DNA of 64,000 nucleotides. It comes from Galerina marginata (lineage: Eukaryota > Basidiomycota > Agaricomycetes > Agaricales > Galerinaceae). This document shows, one piece after another, positions 1 to 12,560 of the stretch. Positions within the stretch are counted from its first letter, which is position 1, and each line of letters opens with the position of its first letter. Below the pieces are notes generated by a model that worked only from the letters and a program-made list of their open reading frames with translations, was not told where the DNA came from and searched no databases. The stretch lies in assembly GCA_023014335.1 (NCBI GenBank), contig JAECYW010000015.1:372001-436000 (forward strand), written 5' to 3'. Made by a program: the position numbers and the translations under genes.

Positions 1-99
1 TACTGCCTTGAGACTTTTAGTGTCTTCATCTGCGCCAATGAGCTCCACGATGGACTCCAGGATATCGAATGGAATCGGGATAACGGCTCTGGGCTTCAT
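1..99 (-). CDS. F-box-like protein, N-terminal fragment cut by window edge
   Basis: The reverse strand opens with ATG at 99 and reads 33 codons to the window edge without a stop. The residues include IPFDILESIVELIG, the usual start of the helix-rich F-box found in large Agaricomycete F-box families. A related stretch, IPFDIFEYIIDTL, occurs in a broken copy near 40.1 kb. If it is a true F-box protein it would act as a substrate adaptor of an SCF ubiquitin ligase. Only the first third of the box is visible, so the substrate-binding part and the real length are unknown. Confidence 0.55.
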   Translation of the reverse strand, partial: MKPRAVIPIPFDILESIVELIGADEDTKSLKAV

Positions 100-649
100 G
101 GTGGATCGAAGTGGAGAAAACACGTTCGTAATCTTTGACTTGATTTCCGTCGAAAATGTAAATTACTTAGGTAAGTAATCTACTGGCTTAGCTTATGGAC
201 ACAGGGACCTTGGGAAGGAAGGAAATACAGGTGATGACTATATAGGTGGTTAATGTAGTCACTACAAGAAGTCAACGGTACACACACAGGTACTAAAAGA
301 TACGATGTTACATTCTGTATACATGTGAGGCAGGTATAAATCGATTTACCACAATTTACAGCCAGGCCGATTTTGTGGAAGGCTGCTTGTGATTGGCTGA
401 CTCATGCACTTACAGGTCGGCAATGTATTGAGACATGCAGGACCGTCCAACGAGTTCAACGACGGTAACAACGGTTGACTCCGGGATATGGAATAAAGCC
501 ATGGTAGTGGTCCTACTTTCCTACCACCATAGACCTGGAGGTTGGGAATAGTAGTTTAAGTTTCTACGTTAGGTGCCAGCATATTAATCATAAAGGACAA
601 AGATACATACTTCATTAAGTCATGAATAAATAAGGACAGAAGGCGAAAA
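100..649. other. Intergenic region, no gene seen
   Basis: About 550 bases between the start of the left-edge F-box gene and the 3' end of MED21. It presumably holds the F-box promoter and the MED21 3' untranslated region. I see no RNA gene or conserved coding segment. Confidence 0.5.
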
Positions 650-1307
650 TCATTGTGATTGGGCCTGTGTTTGGTCTCCATCTGTTTCTTCCAGCATTAT
701 GCGGAGCACGTCCGAAATTTGACTATGAAGATCTTCTGGAGAGACGGTACGATCTTTCAGTCATGGGCATAAAAAGGGAGGACAGACGATCTTACTAGCG
801 CGATTGACGGCACGTATGTACTCCGCATTCGCTAGGGCCATTTCGTCCTCGAGCGCTTGGAGCCGTTTTGCCTTGAAAAATTGTCAGCAGAGGTTCGTCC
901 CATTGCTAATGTAGGTCACGCACCTGCTCCTCCTCAGGTTCTGGTTCTGGTAAGGAATTGATAAGGTATTCAATCTGCTTTGCCTTTACTATAAGATCCG
1001 TCACCAGTTCCTTTTGGTTTGCTTTTCGCCGGTACATATCAAACGACGCTGACGCAGTAAGAACACCAAAAACGCACCTTCGAAAACATCTGGAGGATCA
1101 AACTTTTCCGGGTTTCTGTGCTTCGTTATCGGTATCTCAGGGCTAACCTGGACAAAATTTGATCGCGACGTGAGGTATGCGATCGTATTCGCCATGATCA
1201 TGAGTAACTGGAACAACAAACAGCTTTCTTAAATTTCGTGGTGATGTAAATTGAAAACCCAAACTTACCTGCTGTATTTCATCTTGGAGTTGGGTAATCC
1301 TGTCCAT
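650..1307 (-). CDS. MED21: Mediator complex subunit 21 (Srb7)
   Basis: Five exons (1307-1269, 1207-1078, 1021-924, 871-796, 735-650) join to 142 codons plus stop with consistent phases. The protein begins MDRITQLQDEIQQ, continues with a MANTIAYLTSRSNF segment and PEKFDPPDVFE, then AKQIEYLINSLPEPE, and ends in a heptad-rich C-terminal helix. These are the hallmarks of MED21, a small coiled-coil protein that pairs with MED7 in the Mediator middle module and bridges activators to RNA polymerase II in the nucleus. Length fits the family (about 140). It is divergent from RTF2; the 244 bp between the two start codons is likely a shared promoter. Recognition is by remembered family sequence, and the gene model is firm. 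Confidence 0.93.
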
Positions 1308-1551
1308 ATGCGATAATTCCTGCAGCATTGCGCTGCGGCAGAACAAAAGCGCTCAATAGAACATGAGAGAGCTTGGCGCGCAAGATGAACCCAGATCCTT
1401 GTGTGCTCAAGTGGGAGTTAATTTCCGAATAAATGCTGAGTTTAAATTTTAAGACTTAGCATGATCGCTCCCGTCGAATTGCTTCCGTCCTGACTTGGTC
1501 ACCGACCACCACCATCTCCTTCTGGTTTTTATCTGGAACTTGGGTTAGACT

Positions 1552-2675
1552 ATGGGTAATGATGGAGGAAGTATCCCAGATCGTAGAGACCTAGTACGAA
1601 ACAAGCCCAAGGTATGTCGTACCACTGTTGTGTGTGGCCTGGTTCGAGTTCTTATGCCAGTTTACAGGCTGAACAAGCCGACAAGGCAAATCAAACTAGA
1701 GCCCGATGGCTCTTCTGCGCTCTATCTAAGGTGACACTCTTGTAAAGTTGCAACTGGGTATATGCTCATACTTCTTTGTCACAGCGAAGGTTGCAAGAAC
1801 CAGTCGTGTCTTGTGCGCTAGGGAAGCTTTACAACAAAGATGCGATAATCGAATATCTTTTGGACAAAGCTGCTTATGGTGATGGAGAGAAAATTTGTGG
1901 ACATATCCGGTCACTAAAGGTGCGTCTCTTTCAGATACTCTCTGGGTTGTAGCTCAACCATCATGTTGCCCATAGGATGTTAAAACATTGACACTCACCC
2001 CCCACCCCGCATCTCTATCAACGGACCCTTCCGTCGACTCATCAGATCGCCCGCAGTTCGTTTGCCCGCTTACATTGAAAGAAATGAACGGCGTACAACC
2101 CTTCGTCTATATTTCCACCTGCGGCTGTGTCTTCTCTCAAGCAGGTCTCAAGACAGTCACTGCCTCTAGTTCACCAAAAGAGAAGGAAAAGGACCCGTCA
2201 CCAGAAGCAAACAAAGAGGACCAACCCCTGAGTCTCTGCCCTCAGTGTGGCAAGAAATATGCTGAAGACGACATCATTCCTCTCAACCCATCAGCAGAAG
2301 AAGAACTAAATATGAGGTTTGCCTTGGAGCGGAAGCGACTTCTAGAACCAACGAAGAAGAAGTCGAAGAAGCGGAAGAACGATGCTTCACCAGACGAGAG
2401 CGAGCCGCCAACAAAGAAACAAGCTCCTGCGCTTCCTGGACCAAGTCTCAACCCTGCTATCGCAGGTGCTAGTCGCGCTGTGGTCAATGAATTGGCAAAG
2501 GAGGAGGCGAAGAGGAAGTCCAATATGAGCGCCGCTGTCAAAAGCCTTTACGGTGATGGTGCTAAGAGGAAGGAGACATTTATGACTATGGGTACATTTA
2601 CGAGGGTACGTCCTATTTCTCTTGTTCTCTACTCGCTTTTATTTACTGATTGCCAACTTTTCGTAGTACGCGTAA
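1552..2675 (+). CDS. RTF2: Replication termination factor 2 (Rtf2 family)
   Basis: Exons 1552-1611, 1668-1730, 1785-1919, 1976-2605 and 2667-2675 give 298 codons. The start MGNDGGSIPDRRDLV is the family signature, followed by a C2HC2/RING-like fold: CALSKRRLQEPVVSC, GKLYNKDAIIEYLL, then CPLTLKEMNG, a CGCVFS motif and CPQCGKKY near residue 170. A lysine-rich, low-complexity tail (KKKSKKRKN) looks like a nuclear localisation region. In fission yeast Rtf2 works at stalled replication forks and in splicing of specific introns; the vertebrate homologue is linked to fork restart. The last exon codes only two residues and the stop, a very short terminal exon. Confidence 0.93.
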
Positions 2676-3336
2676 TACCTTCGTGACCCATCCTCCGGTC
2701 ATTAGGACCGCCTTCACAGTATATTTTGTATTTTTGGCTGTATGTATAGATTCTATGATAATTGTATTCTGATTGATTCTGCTAAGTGTTGTCGTTAACA
2801 GGTGAGGATCCAGCTTTCGTGAATCGTCATGGCTCTTTATTCTTCTATGTGGGCACTCGGCTTTAATACACAAACGTGCTCTCACAGTCCTCCCTGCTGC
2901 CCGACATGCAGGATCCAGAATTGGCGCTCTAACAATTGCTCAAACTGACCCCGCTGACATTCGGTACCCTGGAATTCAGTAAAAAAGGCGTCTTCTGAAA
3001 AGCGGGAATTCTTTACTAATCCAGCCAATGCACTGCCAACGCCTCCGAGTTTCTATGAATTTCGACCACTTTTTCCCTGTGTACCCATCGCTTGCTAGGG
3101 CAACACAAATCAGTGCGCTCTTTGCGGTGCACGCTTATCGTTGATTCTACCATGACGCTGTGATAGATACTGCACTTAAAAGTCAACATTGAGGCATTTT
3201 TCGACTAGCCGACATCAAGCGTCTGCAATATTCATCAAACCTGCGTTTACCTGCCTTTTTTTTACCACAGGCAGTACCATGTGGACCTAGTTGAAACGTC
3301 ACTCGCAAGGAAGGTGAGAGTACTAACAGGATACAG
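2676..3336. other. Intergenic region between RTF2 and the metalloprotease
   Basis: About 660 bases holding the RTF2 3' untranslated region and the distal protease promoter. No coding or RNA feature is recognisable. Confidence 0.5.
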
Positions 3337-3344
3337 TATATAAG
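3337..3344 (+). promoter_or_regulatory. TATA box of the secreted metalloprotease gene
   Basis: TATATAAG lies about 85 bases upstream of the protease ATG at 3426, a common position for a strong fungal promoter with a short leader. Inferred from sequence and spacing only. Confidence 0.55.
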
Positions 3345-3425
3345 GACGCGGGGTTCGTTCATGGTTCCTTACGCTGGACGTCCAACCCTCTTCGACTGTG
3401 TCGATACCAATCAATTATTATCATC

Positions 3426-4559
3426 ATGAAGTTCTTCACGACACTCGTCTTGACGCTAGGCCTCGGTATTTCTCTGGTATCCGCCGCACCCGGAGCTGGC
3501 AATACCCACATTCATCGTGCTGTTCATGGCGGACGGTAAGTTCTCTAGGTTTTAGACAACGAGATTGTAGGTCGCTGATATCGGTTGTGTCACAGGTCGT
3601 GTGGGACGCACATCAGCTCCCATAGAAAGGCAGCCGTGGAAAGGAAGTTCGCTGTGCAGCGGAAGGCGCGCACGAAGACGGCGAAACTTTCAGCACAGGT
3701 CATCAATGTATATTTCCATGTCGTGGCCGCGAATACGACTGTTGCTGGAGGATGGATCCCGTATGCCATACAGTAGTTTTGCCTCTGTTTATTTGCTAAT
3801 TGTACTTGCAGCAAGTCTCAGATAACGAAGCAAATGGCGGTTCTCAACCGGGACTACAAAAACGCTGGAATCCAATTCCGTTTGGTTAACACGACACGAA
3901 CTCTGTCCAAAAAGTGGTTCTCAGGTGTCTCTCCAGACGGGTTCGTCTTTCACATTGCTCTTCCTCCATCATAGACTCAAAATTATTGTGTTATTCTAGC
4001 CAACTGCAAACTGACATGAAAAACAAGCTACGAAAGGGCGGACCCGAGAGCCTCAACGTCTACACTGTCGGCTTCCAAAACCAAGCATCCAATGGCTTAC
4101 TCGGATACGCGACCTTCCCAGCAGACTACAAGGGCCTGCCTAAAGACGACGGTGTTGTTCTGCAATACGCGACGCTCCCAGGCGGCTCCAACAAGCCATT
4201 CAACCAAGGACGGACCCTCACGCACGAGGCTGGGCATTGGGTTGGGCTTTACCATACTTTCGAAGGCGAATCGTGCACATCTAGCGGCGACATGGTATCA
4301 GATACCCCGGCCCAATCCGTTGCTACTTCTGGTTGCCCAATCAAGAAACCTGATAGCTGTCCAGGACAATTAGGCCTTGATCCTATTCGTTCGTGGCTTT
4401 TTTCCATTCTCCATGATGAGTGGTACTGATTCTACGTTGATCCTTGTTGTAGACAATTTCATGGACTACTCGGACGACGCCTGCATGACCATGTTCAGCA
4501 AGGGCCAGATCACCCGCCTCCAAGACCAGCTGAGAACTTTCAGGAATATTGATGTTTAA
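3426..4559 (+). CDS. Secreted zinc metalloprotease, pappalysin-like M43 family
   Basis: Exons 3426-3535, 3596-3760, 3812-3940, 4000-4388 and 4453-4559 encode 299 residues. Residues 1-20 form a signal peptide (MKFFTTLVLTLGLG...SAAPG). The zinc site HEAGHWVGLYH matches HExxHxxGxxH, with a third zinc histidine and the catalytic glutamate present. Downstream DPIHNFMDYSDD supplies the methionine turn that closes the metzincin site; the histidine of this segment is built across an intron. Four cysteines flank the site (CTSSGDM, GCPIKK, DSC, DDAC). The likely role is extracellular protein degradation for nutrition or substrate attack. Substrate cannot be told from sequence. A TATA box lies upstream. 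Confidence 0.92.
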
Positions 4560-7204
4560 TCGAGCTTTGTCGTCATGTACTCTAGTCGCACGAAGGGTGC
4601 CAATCGTGCACTTGGTAATTCATGTTGATATAACGACAATGTCGATTGCGACTGCACCTTCACGACCAGACAATGCTGGACGTCCTGTCGATTAGGCGAT
4701 GTCGTGTATGCACTGTGAACACTGAGCAGCTTGAGAACTTCCGAGTCGCGCCCGAATATAATTAGTGAAAGCAATCTCGCATGCATCAAGTACGCATCCT
4801 CGAAAATCTTCCGGTCCGGGATCGGTCAACAATTGCATCTGCAACCAGAGAATTTAAATACGGCAGCGTCTAGCAGCGTCTCCAAATTCCAGGAGTCTCC
4901 AAAGTTACAGTATACAGTATAACGGGATGAAAGGGATCTACAATTAATGAAATCATATCATAAAATTGCCCTATCAACCGAATTGCAAGCGGCGAGCGGC
5001 AATCGGGCAATCCCATTTCCAATTCGCTCTAACCCTTCCAGATTGGGACTGGGCCCTACAGGTCCACAAGTGCGCCACGCGCAGCATCATTGCCCTAGCA
5101 TGGCCAGCGGTCGGTGGATGTTGGAAAACAGGGCCCGCAATTCAAGGACAGTAGATACTAAGGTCGAGAGTACTGGCTGGGCCTAAGACTTAGGGGCTTT
5201 GCCAGGATGCCAGGGCCCAGGGAGCCATCCCGCGCATGCGCGTTCGCGTGTGGGGGGTTGGCAAATGGGTAACTAAAGGTAGGAATCAGTCGTTGGAGGA
5301 GGTGTTTATTATACGGACGTGGTCCCCATACGGAAACTGCCAGTTTACCGAAAACTAAGATACAACTTTTTGTATGTATGTATGTAGGTGGCTATCTATG
5401 TACGAAGTAATATGAAGTTCTCAGAACACTACATAGGCCGGTGGGGACTTAGAGGAGAGCTCCTAAAGATAATTCCTCCCGGCCCTTGGGCATCAGGCAG
5501 GATGCAGCGGTTAAAACCCTGTGGGAGGTGATCATGGTTCTCCATGCATCACCTAGAAATCCCCGTCATCCACAAATGACTTGAAATACGCTTCTGTAGC
5601 CACAGAAAAAACGCATGAGCTCGCGTTGAATTGAAAGTCGTCGGTCGATTGGCGGAAGTAACACGCTGACGGACGGCGGCTGATCGTTGAGCGCTGATCG
5701 TTAGGCATGCCCGACCACCGAGTCGCGAGTTGATCTTCGGGGAACGCTCAGAGGGTAAGAAGTGACTAAAAATACTCACCTTCTACACAGGGCGGCGCTG
5801 AGAAGCTGAGCCGCACACATCGTTACGAACTTGACATCATGACCAACTTTCAATCAGAAGTATCTGTGGTATTAGAACCTGTTTGAACTTTGAACTTGGG
5901 TAGCTTCCGCGTTTCATTGAGCTAAAACTGACCTGGACATGTAGCTCGAGTATCGACAGAGGCTGTTCTCTCTGGCGGGTGCGCATCTGTGTGCGATTAT
6001 CGAAGAGGCCAGAACCTTTCGCCCTCTTTTATTTTCGTCAGCTAAATTACCAAGCGATGATGCGTGGGTGTCGGTGGGACTGCAGACCAGAAAAAATCCC
6101 ATCATCTTTGGAGCGGGAAGCACAGAACATTGAGAAGCCAGACATTTAATTAATCCCTAGAGGCTACAGCGGTGTCGTCAAAAGCCCCGTTGTTGGTGGG
6201 TTGTATTAATAACTGGAGGCGATACTCTGGGATCCTCAACGTACTGCCTTTGCCAGGTAAAGGACCACCGAGTCTTTACCCAGCTGTGAATAGCACGAGC
6301 GTCGTGTGCCGTTGTGTCAGCTGTAGTAGAAGGGCTGGAGCGATGTGGGCGAGTGTCCATGGGCAAAGCGAACACCGACGGAGAGAAGTGGATACCTGAG
6401 AACAAAATATAAAAGGAGATGAGGCGTCGACGTCGGCAGATTCAGCCAAGCCAGACTTCAGAAGAGGTTCGATGCAGGATATCGATGAAGAAAAGGATAA
6501 GTTCTCGAGTAGAGACGATTTTATTGCCAGATGAGTTTAATGACGAGGTCCCGCCTATCTTGGCTTCATATATTGTAATTGACTCGACCCTGCCAACGAT
6601 CAGGGCAATTGCATCACGACTCATTGGAGATGAATTAACGCAGCACCGATTTCGATAACTTGCCGACCTATCTAGGGTCCTCCAAGAAGAGTCCAAGGCG
6701 GTAATCTGTTTGTAAAGCCATATACAGAACATACGCTGCCCTTGTAATTGGGGTTTCGTTTGTCGGGAATCATGATGATATGATGAAAGGTTGACACTTC
6801 CTGGCGTGGCCGAAACCGAAGGGGGCCTTTGACAACGATAAAGGGATGATCGATTCAGGTCCATGTCCGATTTGTCAGTCAAGCCAGTGCACACCGGCTT
6901 GACCATCAACGACCACCTCCTCCCCACCGTTCTTTTCTCTTTTTCTCTCTTTCTCCTGTCTGTATTTTTCAAATTTCTTTTCTGTGCTCTATTTTCATCT
7001 GCATTTTCACCGATCATCACCAAACCCCGACAGTCAGTGCTATCTTTGGCCAAACGGTCCACCTGACATCAACAAGAAGCTCACTGGCCCCAGCTTTACC
7101 GCGGTCGTCGTTGTCTCAACCACATCCTTGCTGGCCGTCGATAGCGATAATCTAGCCGGCTTATCCTCGACCCTGACCATCGCCGGTCCCCGCATCTAAT
7201 CGCA
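4560..7204. other. Long gene-poor region and G-alpha promoter
   Basis: About 2.6 kb with no gene I can support. A short GTAT microsatellite lies near 5370-5385 and a 14-base near-repeat (gctgatcgtt...) near 5675-5705. Small open frames on the minus strand (5549-5779, 5914-6123) show no family signature and no convincing splice partners. The segment 6930-6990 is strongly CT-rich on the plus strand, as is usual just upstream of fungal transcription starts, and probably belongs to the G-alpha promoter or leader. Confidence 0.45.
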
Positions 7205-9066
7205 ATGGGCACATGCATGTCGGCACCGACAGGGGGTGCAGAAGTCAGCGAGCGCGATAGGGTGTTGCACAGGGAAGCAGAGAAACAGCTCAAGGAGGTG
7301 CGTGTTCACAAGCTCTTTCTACACTCCCCAGCATCGCCCGCCCATGGAAGTCGCTCGTATCACAAACACTAACTACTGTCCTTCTGCAGGCAAAGGCCAA
7401 GATGGCATCGCAGGTCAAGGTTAGTTACTCTTTCGATTAAAGCTTGTCCCATCGCCCAATGCCCTTGTCCAGGTCCTTCTCCTAGGTTCAGGCGACTCGG
7501 GAAAGTCTACTGTTCTCAAGGTGCGTTATCTCCGTCCCCTCGGTGTCGTAACGTCGGTCAGGGAAGTCTCATATTTGGATATTTTCCCTTTTCCAGCAAA
7601 TGCGCCTGATACACAAAGTGCCATTCTCACCGTCAGAAATCGAGCACTACCGCCAACTAGTGTTCGAAAATCTAACCCGCGGTCTCCGGTATCTGCTGGA
7701 TGCTATGGAGGACATGGAGCTGAAGGTGTCCGACGACAATCTCCCACACTTGGATTTAATTGATGGCGTCCGGGATATACGAGACGCAGAGCCTTTCCCA
7801 ATGGCTTATTACACGCCACTCAAATCGCTCTGGGAGGATATAGAAGTGCAAAAGGCTTGGGAGAGGGGTAACGAAGCGGCTCTACCGGAGAAGTGAGTAT
7901 AATTCGCAGCACTGCTTCTGGCGCTCAACTGAGGTGTTTTTTCCAGCTTATCGTACTTCTACTCGGATTTGGAGCGCTTATTCGATCCTATATATCAACC
8001 GACGGAACAAGACATCATTCGGTGTCGAGCACGCACGATAGGGATCACAGAGACGACATTCTTGCTCCGAGAACACGAAATGCTGATGGTCGATGTGGGT
8101 GGGCAGAAGAGCGAGCGGAGAAAGTGGATTCATTGCTTCCAGGATGTTACGAGTATACTCTTCCTGGTGAGCTTGAGCGGGTACGACCAATGTTTGGTGG
8201 AGGATAGGGATGCGGTGCGTCTAAAAATAAGCCACAATTTTCGAGCACAAGACTGACCGTACTTTTGCTCTTAGAACCAAATGCAAGACGCGATGACAAT
8301 CTGGGACTCGATATGTCACTCCCAGTGGTTCAAGCAAACGTCAATTGTGAGTATGCATGTGCATGTACCCGTCTATCCGTACCGCCCGCCGACGCTCGTC
8401 ATATGTCTAGATTCTATTCCTAAACAAGAACGATCTCTTCGAGAAAAAGATTCCCACGTCCGATATCAAGAACTTCTTCCCGGTATGTCCGCCTTGTCCC
8501 AGTGTGGGCTGTAATAAGTATTCATCAATTCGTCGTGATATTCAGGATTTCGACGGCGAGGCAGGTGATATCAAGGCGGGTCGGGATTATTTCAAACGCA
8601 GGTTCGCCAGGCTCGCTCAGAAAGCCGGACGGTCGAAAGAACGAGAGATCTATATTCAGTAAGGCATCCTGTTTCCCACTTTCACTTGCGTGAGTCTGAT
8701 GATGTTCACGTCCACGCTTTGCCTCCCACCTCTCTCAATCCTATTGTACCTATTTGTGTGCTTGCTCACTAGTATTACCACGGCGACGGATACTGCCATG
8801 CTCCGGGTCGTAATGGCTGCGGTCGAAGGTACGTTCTTACCCCGTTCTGTTCAGAAGACGCCAAGTTTCTAACTGACCTTGTGTTCCTCGTAGAGTGAGT
8901 TCCTTTCTTTCGTTACCTTTCATGCCCCCGGCGTTGTTATTGCTTTTCTTGGGCCGAGTGCATCCTTGCCCGGTTGAATCCGATTACCAATCGTACGCTC
9001 ATCATCCTCTGAACTTGCTATAGCATCACCCTACGTTCCAACCTCGAAACGGCGGCGTTGATATAA
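7205..9066 (+). CDS. Heterotrimeric G-protein alpha subunit
   Basis: Eleven exons sum to 1092 nt, that is 363 residues: 7205-7297, 7390-7419, 7473-7520, 7597-7892, 7947-8214, 8275-8346, 8411-8482, 8546-8658, 8773-8828, 8894 (one base) and 9024-9066. Motifs in order: N-terminal MGTC for myristoylation and palmitoylation, P-loop GSGDSGKST (G1), RARTIGITET (switch I with the arginine finger), DVGGQKSERRKW (switch II), NKND (G4, canonical NKxD), TATDT (G5), and a C-terminal helix ending NLETAALI. It would bind a seven-transmembrane receptor and beta-gamma at the plasma membrane, signalling in mating or nutrient sensing. The KSE and NKND variants suggest one of the lineage-expanded Agaricomycete alphas. 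The C-terminus needs a one-base exon, see findings. Confidence 0.93.
8894..8894 (+). other. Predicted one-nucleotide exon of the G-alpha gene
   Basis: The base A at 8894 is bounded by an acceptor (cctcgtag) and a strong donor (gtgagt). Flanking introns are 8829-8893 (65 nt, branch-like ctaac/ctgac) and 8895-9023 (129 nt). Only with this single base do the exons read on into VEDITLRSNLETAALI, which has exactly the length and N-L-x4-L pattern of the G-alpha C-terminal helix. Confidence 0.6.
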
Positions 9067-12000
9067 CCTCTTTCTCAATATCTATCTTCGCCTTTTTTCA
9101 TCTACTGTATTTTTCATATTATACCTTAAGCCATTTTTTCTCGCTTTGTATCATCTCATCCTTTTTATCTCCTCTTCCCTGATTTCGTCTTTGGATATTG
9201 ACGCAACTTATTTTTTCATATTGCTCTCGAACTGCCCTGTTGCCTACCCCTGCGTGCAAACAAAACAAAAATCTCTCGCCCATTGAAACCTGATCGCACC
9301 GTTACGTCACGGTACAATAACCATTGCGATTCTGCATTCATAAAAACCCCGGAAATGAATTCTTCCGTCCGAACGCACCACGGAACAGTGCGATCGTAAG
9401 CAAAAACGTGAGTGTTCTTCCGTCCCGACCTGAGATCCCGAGTCCTTAACCCTGCCCGATGCGCTAGATCCGGTCAATTATGTTGTGAAATCTCAAGCGC
9501 CTTCGGTCCCCTAATCTCACCTATATCTTTTTGGTGCGTGTGGCGCGTCTGTTTTCTGCTCCGCATTTGACGACACTCATTGATGGATCCATCATTCTTA
9601 GCATTCATGTCTCAAAACGTACCAAACTCATCTGCTTGCTTGCTCGGTCCTTTCATCCGGAGGACGGGCGGGCCTGATCTCTGAAAGTCGCCTACCGAAA
9701 TACATACTCAGGATCGCAGCTCGTTGTTCTCCCGAGGCACATCACCCCTCCTTCCATTCCCCTTGTCTTGTTACGTCTCATCACATACACACACAACACC
9801 ATCACCACACATTTGGCCATGATCAAAAAACTTCACCCTAATACTGATCTTCGGCGCACACAGTATCTACGAACGCCATTATTAACTCTGAAGGAAAGAT
9901 TTTGCAACGGAACTTACACAGAATCTGGGGTCTAGTGAAGTGACAGATTTGTCGCCCACTACGCCGACGCGGACGGAGTTGAGTTGCCAGTTTCGAATTC
10001 GGGGCGGGGTATCCTGCCTTGAACCGCACCGAGGGAGGCTGCCATGCGTTACAAGACAAGCTTTCTTCCTTCGTCTCAGCACTTCGACATTGCCCTCGCG
10101 CTTCTAATCCCAGCCCTCAAGATTCTGTTCCTGTGACCCCGCTTCGCCCATTTATCGCCCTATTTTTCTCCTTCCATGGAAGTGTATTAACAGATATCAC
10201 TTTTAAGCTATGTTTTTTCGTTCTTTCGTTATCTTCCACCACCGTCCTGTTATCCTTTCACATGTAGAAGTTCTATCGGACAGGAGTATATAATAAGCGT
10301 GCTGGGTTCTTATTTATATATGCCTTCGAATTCTTTTCTTCTGTTGCCCTCGATTTTCGTCCTTCCTCATTCTGCATCCCCTCCGCAACGTATCCCTCAC
10401 AACATATCCACATTATGTACCCACTCATCATTTGTATCTCGAGGCCCGTTGTTATGTAATTCTGTGTTGTGTACCTACCTCTTGACGACTCAATTTTAGC
10501 GCCTGCCAGATCGTGCATGTCTACCCATTCCCTCGCCAAGGCCTCGGCTATCTTCCTTCAAGTTTACAAGGCATCAAGCATCACACTATCCAGGTTAACT
10601 GGTCTTGACATAGCAAACCTATTCTACTGCGCATGAGCTACCATCTCAGGCCCGGTGTGTCAATCTGTGAGCATTACGCGCCATTATAGGTCATGCCACC
10701 CCCGCACACTACGAAATCACCCCAATCTTAAAATATAGTAGCCATTAGTAAGTTCTCCTCCACGGCTAAGGTCATTTTTGATGACGAGATAGTAATGTCC
10801 CTCGAAGAGAAGAAATCAGGGCCCGTGCTTCAGTCAATGGGAAATTCAGTCTGAGTTTTTTTTCCTTCAGTCATCTTGCCGTTCCCTCCGAGTTGCTGGA
10901 CGAGAATTTACACATTGCGTTGTTTCCTCATTGCTACATAATTAAACTCGGGTGAATTGTTTTCCATTCTGCTCCAGGAGTCACGGCATCGCCTAGAATT
11001 GCGCGCTCAGCACATGCCCTATGCTCAATTAGGAGTGGCAGGACGACATATCAATCTAAAATACACAACGGACGTCGGGTAGTTTCAAAAGTTTAAGTAC
11101 ATTACAGATGGGCACTGGAAACGTTTGATTCAGATATGATGGCAGTATGGTGCTTGGACCTTTGAAAGACAGCTGGGGACCACGATGGATTAGTGAGCTG
11201 ATGAGTGAACTGTACGTGATATGTTATTTAGGATGAACATAGCGTGGTCTTACCTCGGCCAAATTGTGCCAGAGAGATCCTTCAGAGCGGCCTGGACTGG
11301 GATTCCGGGATGAGGATGCACTGAAAATATACGCAAGCAATCCGAGAACACCAGACATCAGAAAGTTCCAAAGTAGATCTAGGCGAAATTTCAACGGATC
11401 GGGGAGGCGATATTCCTCTTGGACTTTCTATCGATGTTCCACTGAGACTGTAATTATGCCATTCTTGGCTGCCACCTAGGGGTATTGTGCAGAAAATAAC
11501 AGAGCGGCCAGCCAGGCTATAGCAATACGACTGACAGATGTATATTGGAGGATCCTAGTGTCCCCCTGCCCCCCGCGGAGGTTTTGGCCATTCCAAAAAC
11601 ATGATAACCCTAGGCTGTACGAGGTGGTACGAACAAATCTAAGATCTCCCTCCAAGCTCCAGAGAAGTCGACAAATTGGGGAATTTCGGCCAGATGAAGT
11701 TTAGCTTCAGTATTCCGACACAGCTATCAAAGGGCCCAGCAAGGGTTCCAACTTTCTGGTCCTGAGATTGTATGTAGGCTCGAAGCAGTTCGAAGCCAAG
11801 GGCATCGCGTGAGCCCTGTGATGAAATATCGGCCCGGCATCCGACGCACCTTTGACTCCTTCCGGTTCCGGATTTTTATCGACTGCATTCCTAACCATGA
11901 TCATCCTACTAGCAACCCACTACAACTGCTTCCCTGTGATTCTATCAATTTCGGAGCAATTTCGGGCTGGGTCTTGTCTCTGAATTTCGAGAATATGTCG

Positions 12001-12165
12001 TCTTTTAACCCCCCCCGTCTTTGGTCGACACTTGTATGCCAACCGTATCCCTTGAAGCCATAAGTACCTTATAGATTATTGCGCGATGTTGCGACTCCGA
12101 AAAGCTTTCTTCTCTCTGGAGTTCTTTGAAAAACCTTTCCTATGTCTCTCAAACCGCCGTACCAC
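9067..12165. other. Long gene-poor region downstream of G-alpha
   Basis: About 3.1 kb with no recognisable gene. The first 1.2 kb is rich in C and T on the plus strand and may include a long 3' untranslated region or a non-coding transcript. Open frames at 9838-10082 (-), 10019-10267 (+), 11264-11479 (+) and 11809-12063 (+) have no family resemblance and no clear splice partners. The nearest coding debris is the F-box relic that follows. Confidence 0.4.
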
Positions 12166-12560
12166 CTTTACCACCATTCCTCCTGAACTTTTGGATAGAC
12201 TACCAAATAATACTGGCAACCTCCACGATGACGGACTGGCTTTACTGGCCCTTGGTCTCGCATTCAAGCAGACACTGATTAGAAGTCGCACTTTTCTCTT
12301 CGCCAAGCTTGAATTTATTTTCGGAGACACACACTCCTGGCGAGACATTGGGAGCCAGACAAAAGCCAGCCAGGCGCCGCTTTTACACAATACTTGATTT
12401 CAACGGCGGGATCTTGCCCTCCTCGAAGCTCCTTGGACAAGTTTTGCATTTGCCGTCGAGTCTATCCACATCAAAGATCGGTTTCAGTCGCCGGGAAGGT
12501 GCGAATACCGAGAGCTTGTTCCACCATTGAAATGTCCTCGCGTCCTTCAACAGCGTCACG
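12166..12560 (+). pseudogene. Degenerate F-box/LRR gene fragment
   Basis: Three frames in succession match the intact F-box gene at 14.7-16.3 kb. First comes PPELLDR...LHDDGLALLALGLAF with RSRTFLFAKLEF (intact: PPELLDRIIDSLHDDKRALL, RSRVHLFTQLEF). The next frame has GARQKPARRRFYT (intact AKQKGAGTRHLYA), and the third has LALLEAPWTSFAFAVESIHI (intact LTLLDAPWTSFALAVQFIHI). At least two frameshifts and an insertion in the F-box helix make it non-functional. It is in opposite orientation to the intact copy about 2.2 kb away, so it is an old inverted or dispersed duplicate. Confidence 0.85.

Noticed and set aside
6442..7062. Minus-strand frame of 206 codons
   Set aside because: It is the complement of the CT-rich G-alpha promoter and leader; composition is biased and no family or splice pattern is seen.
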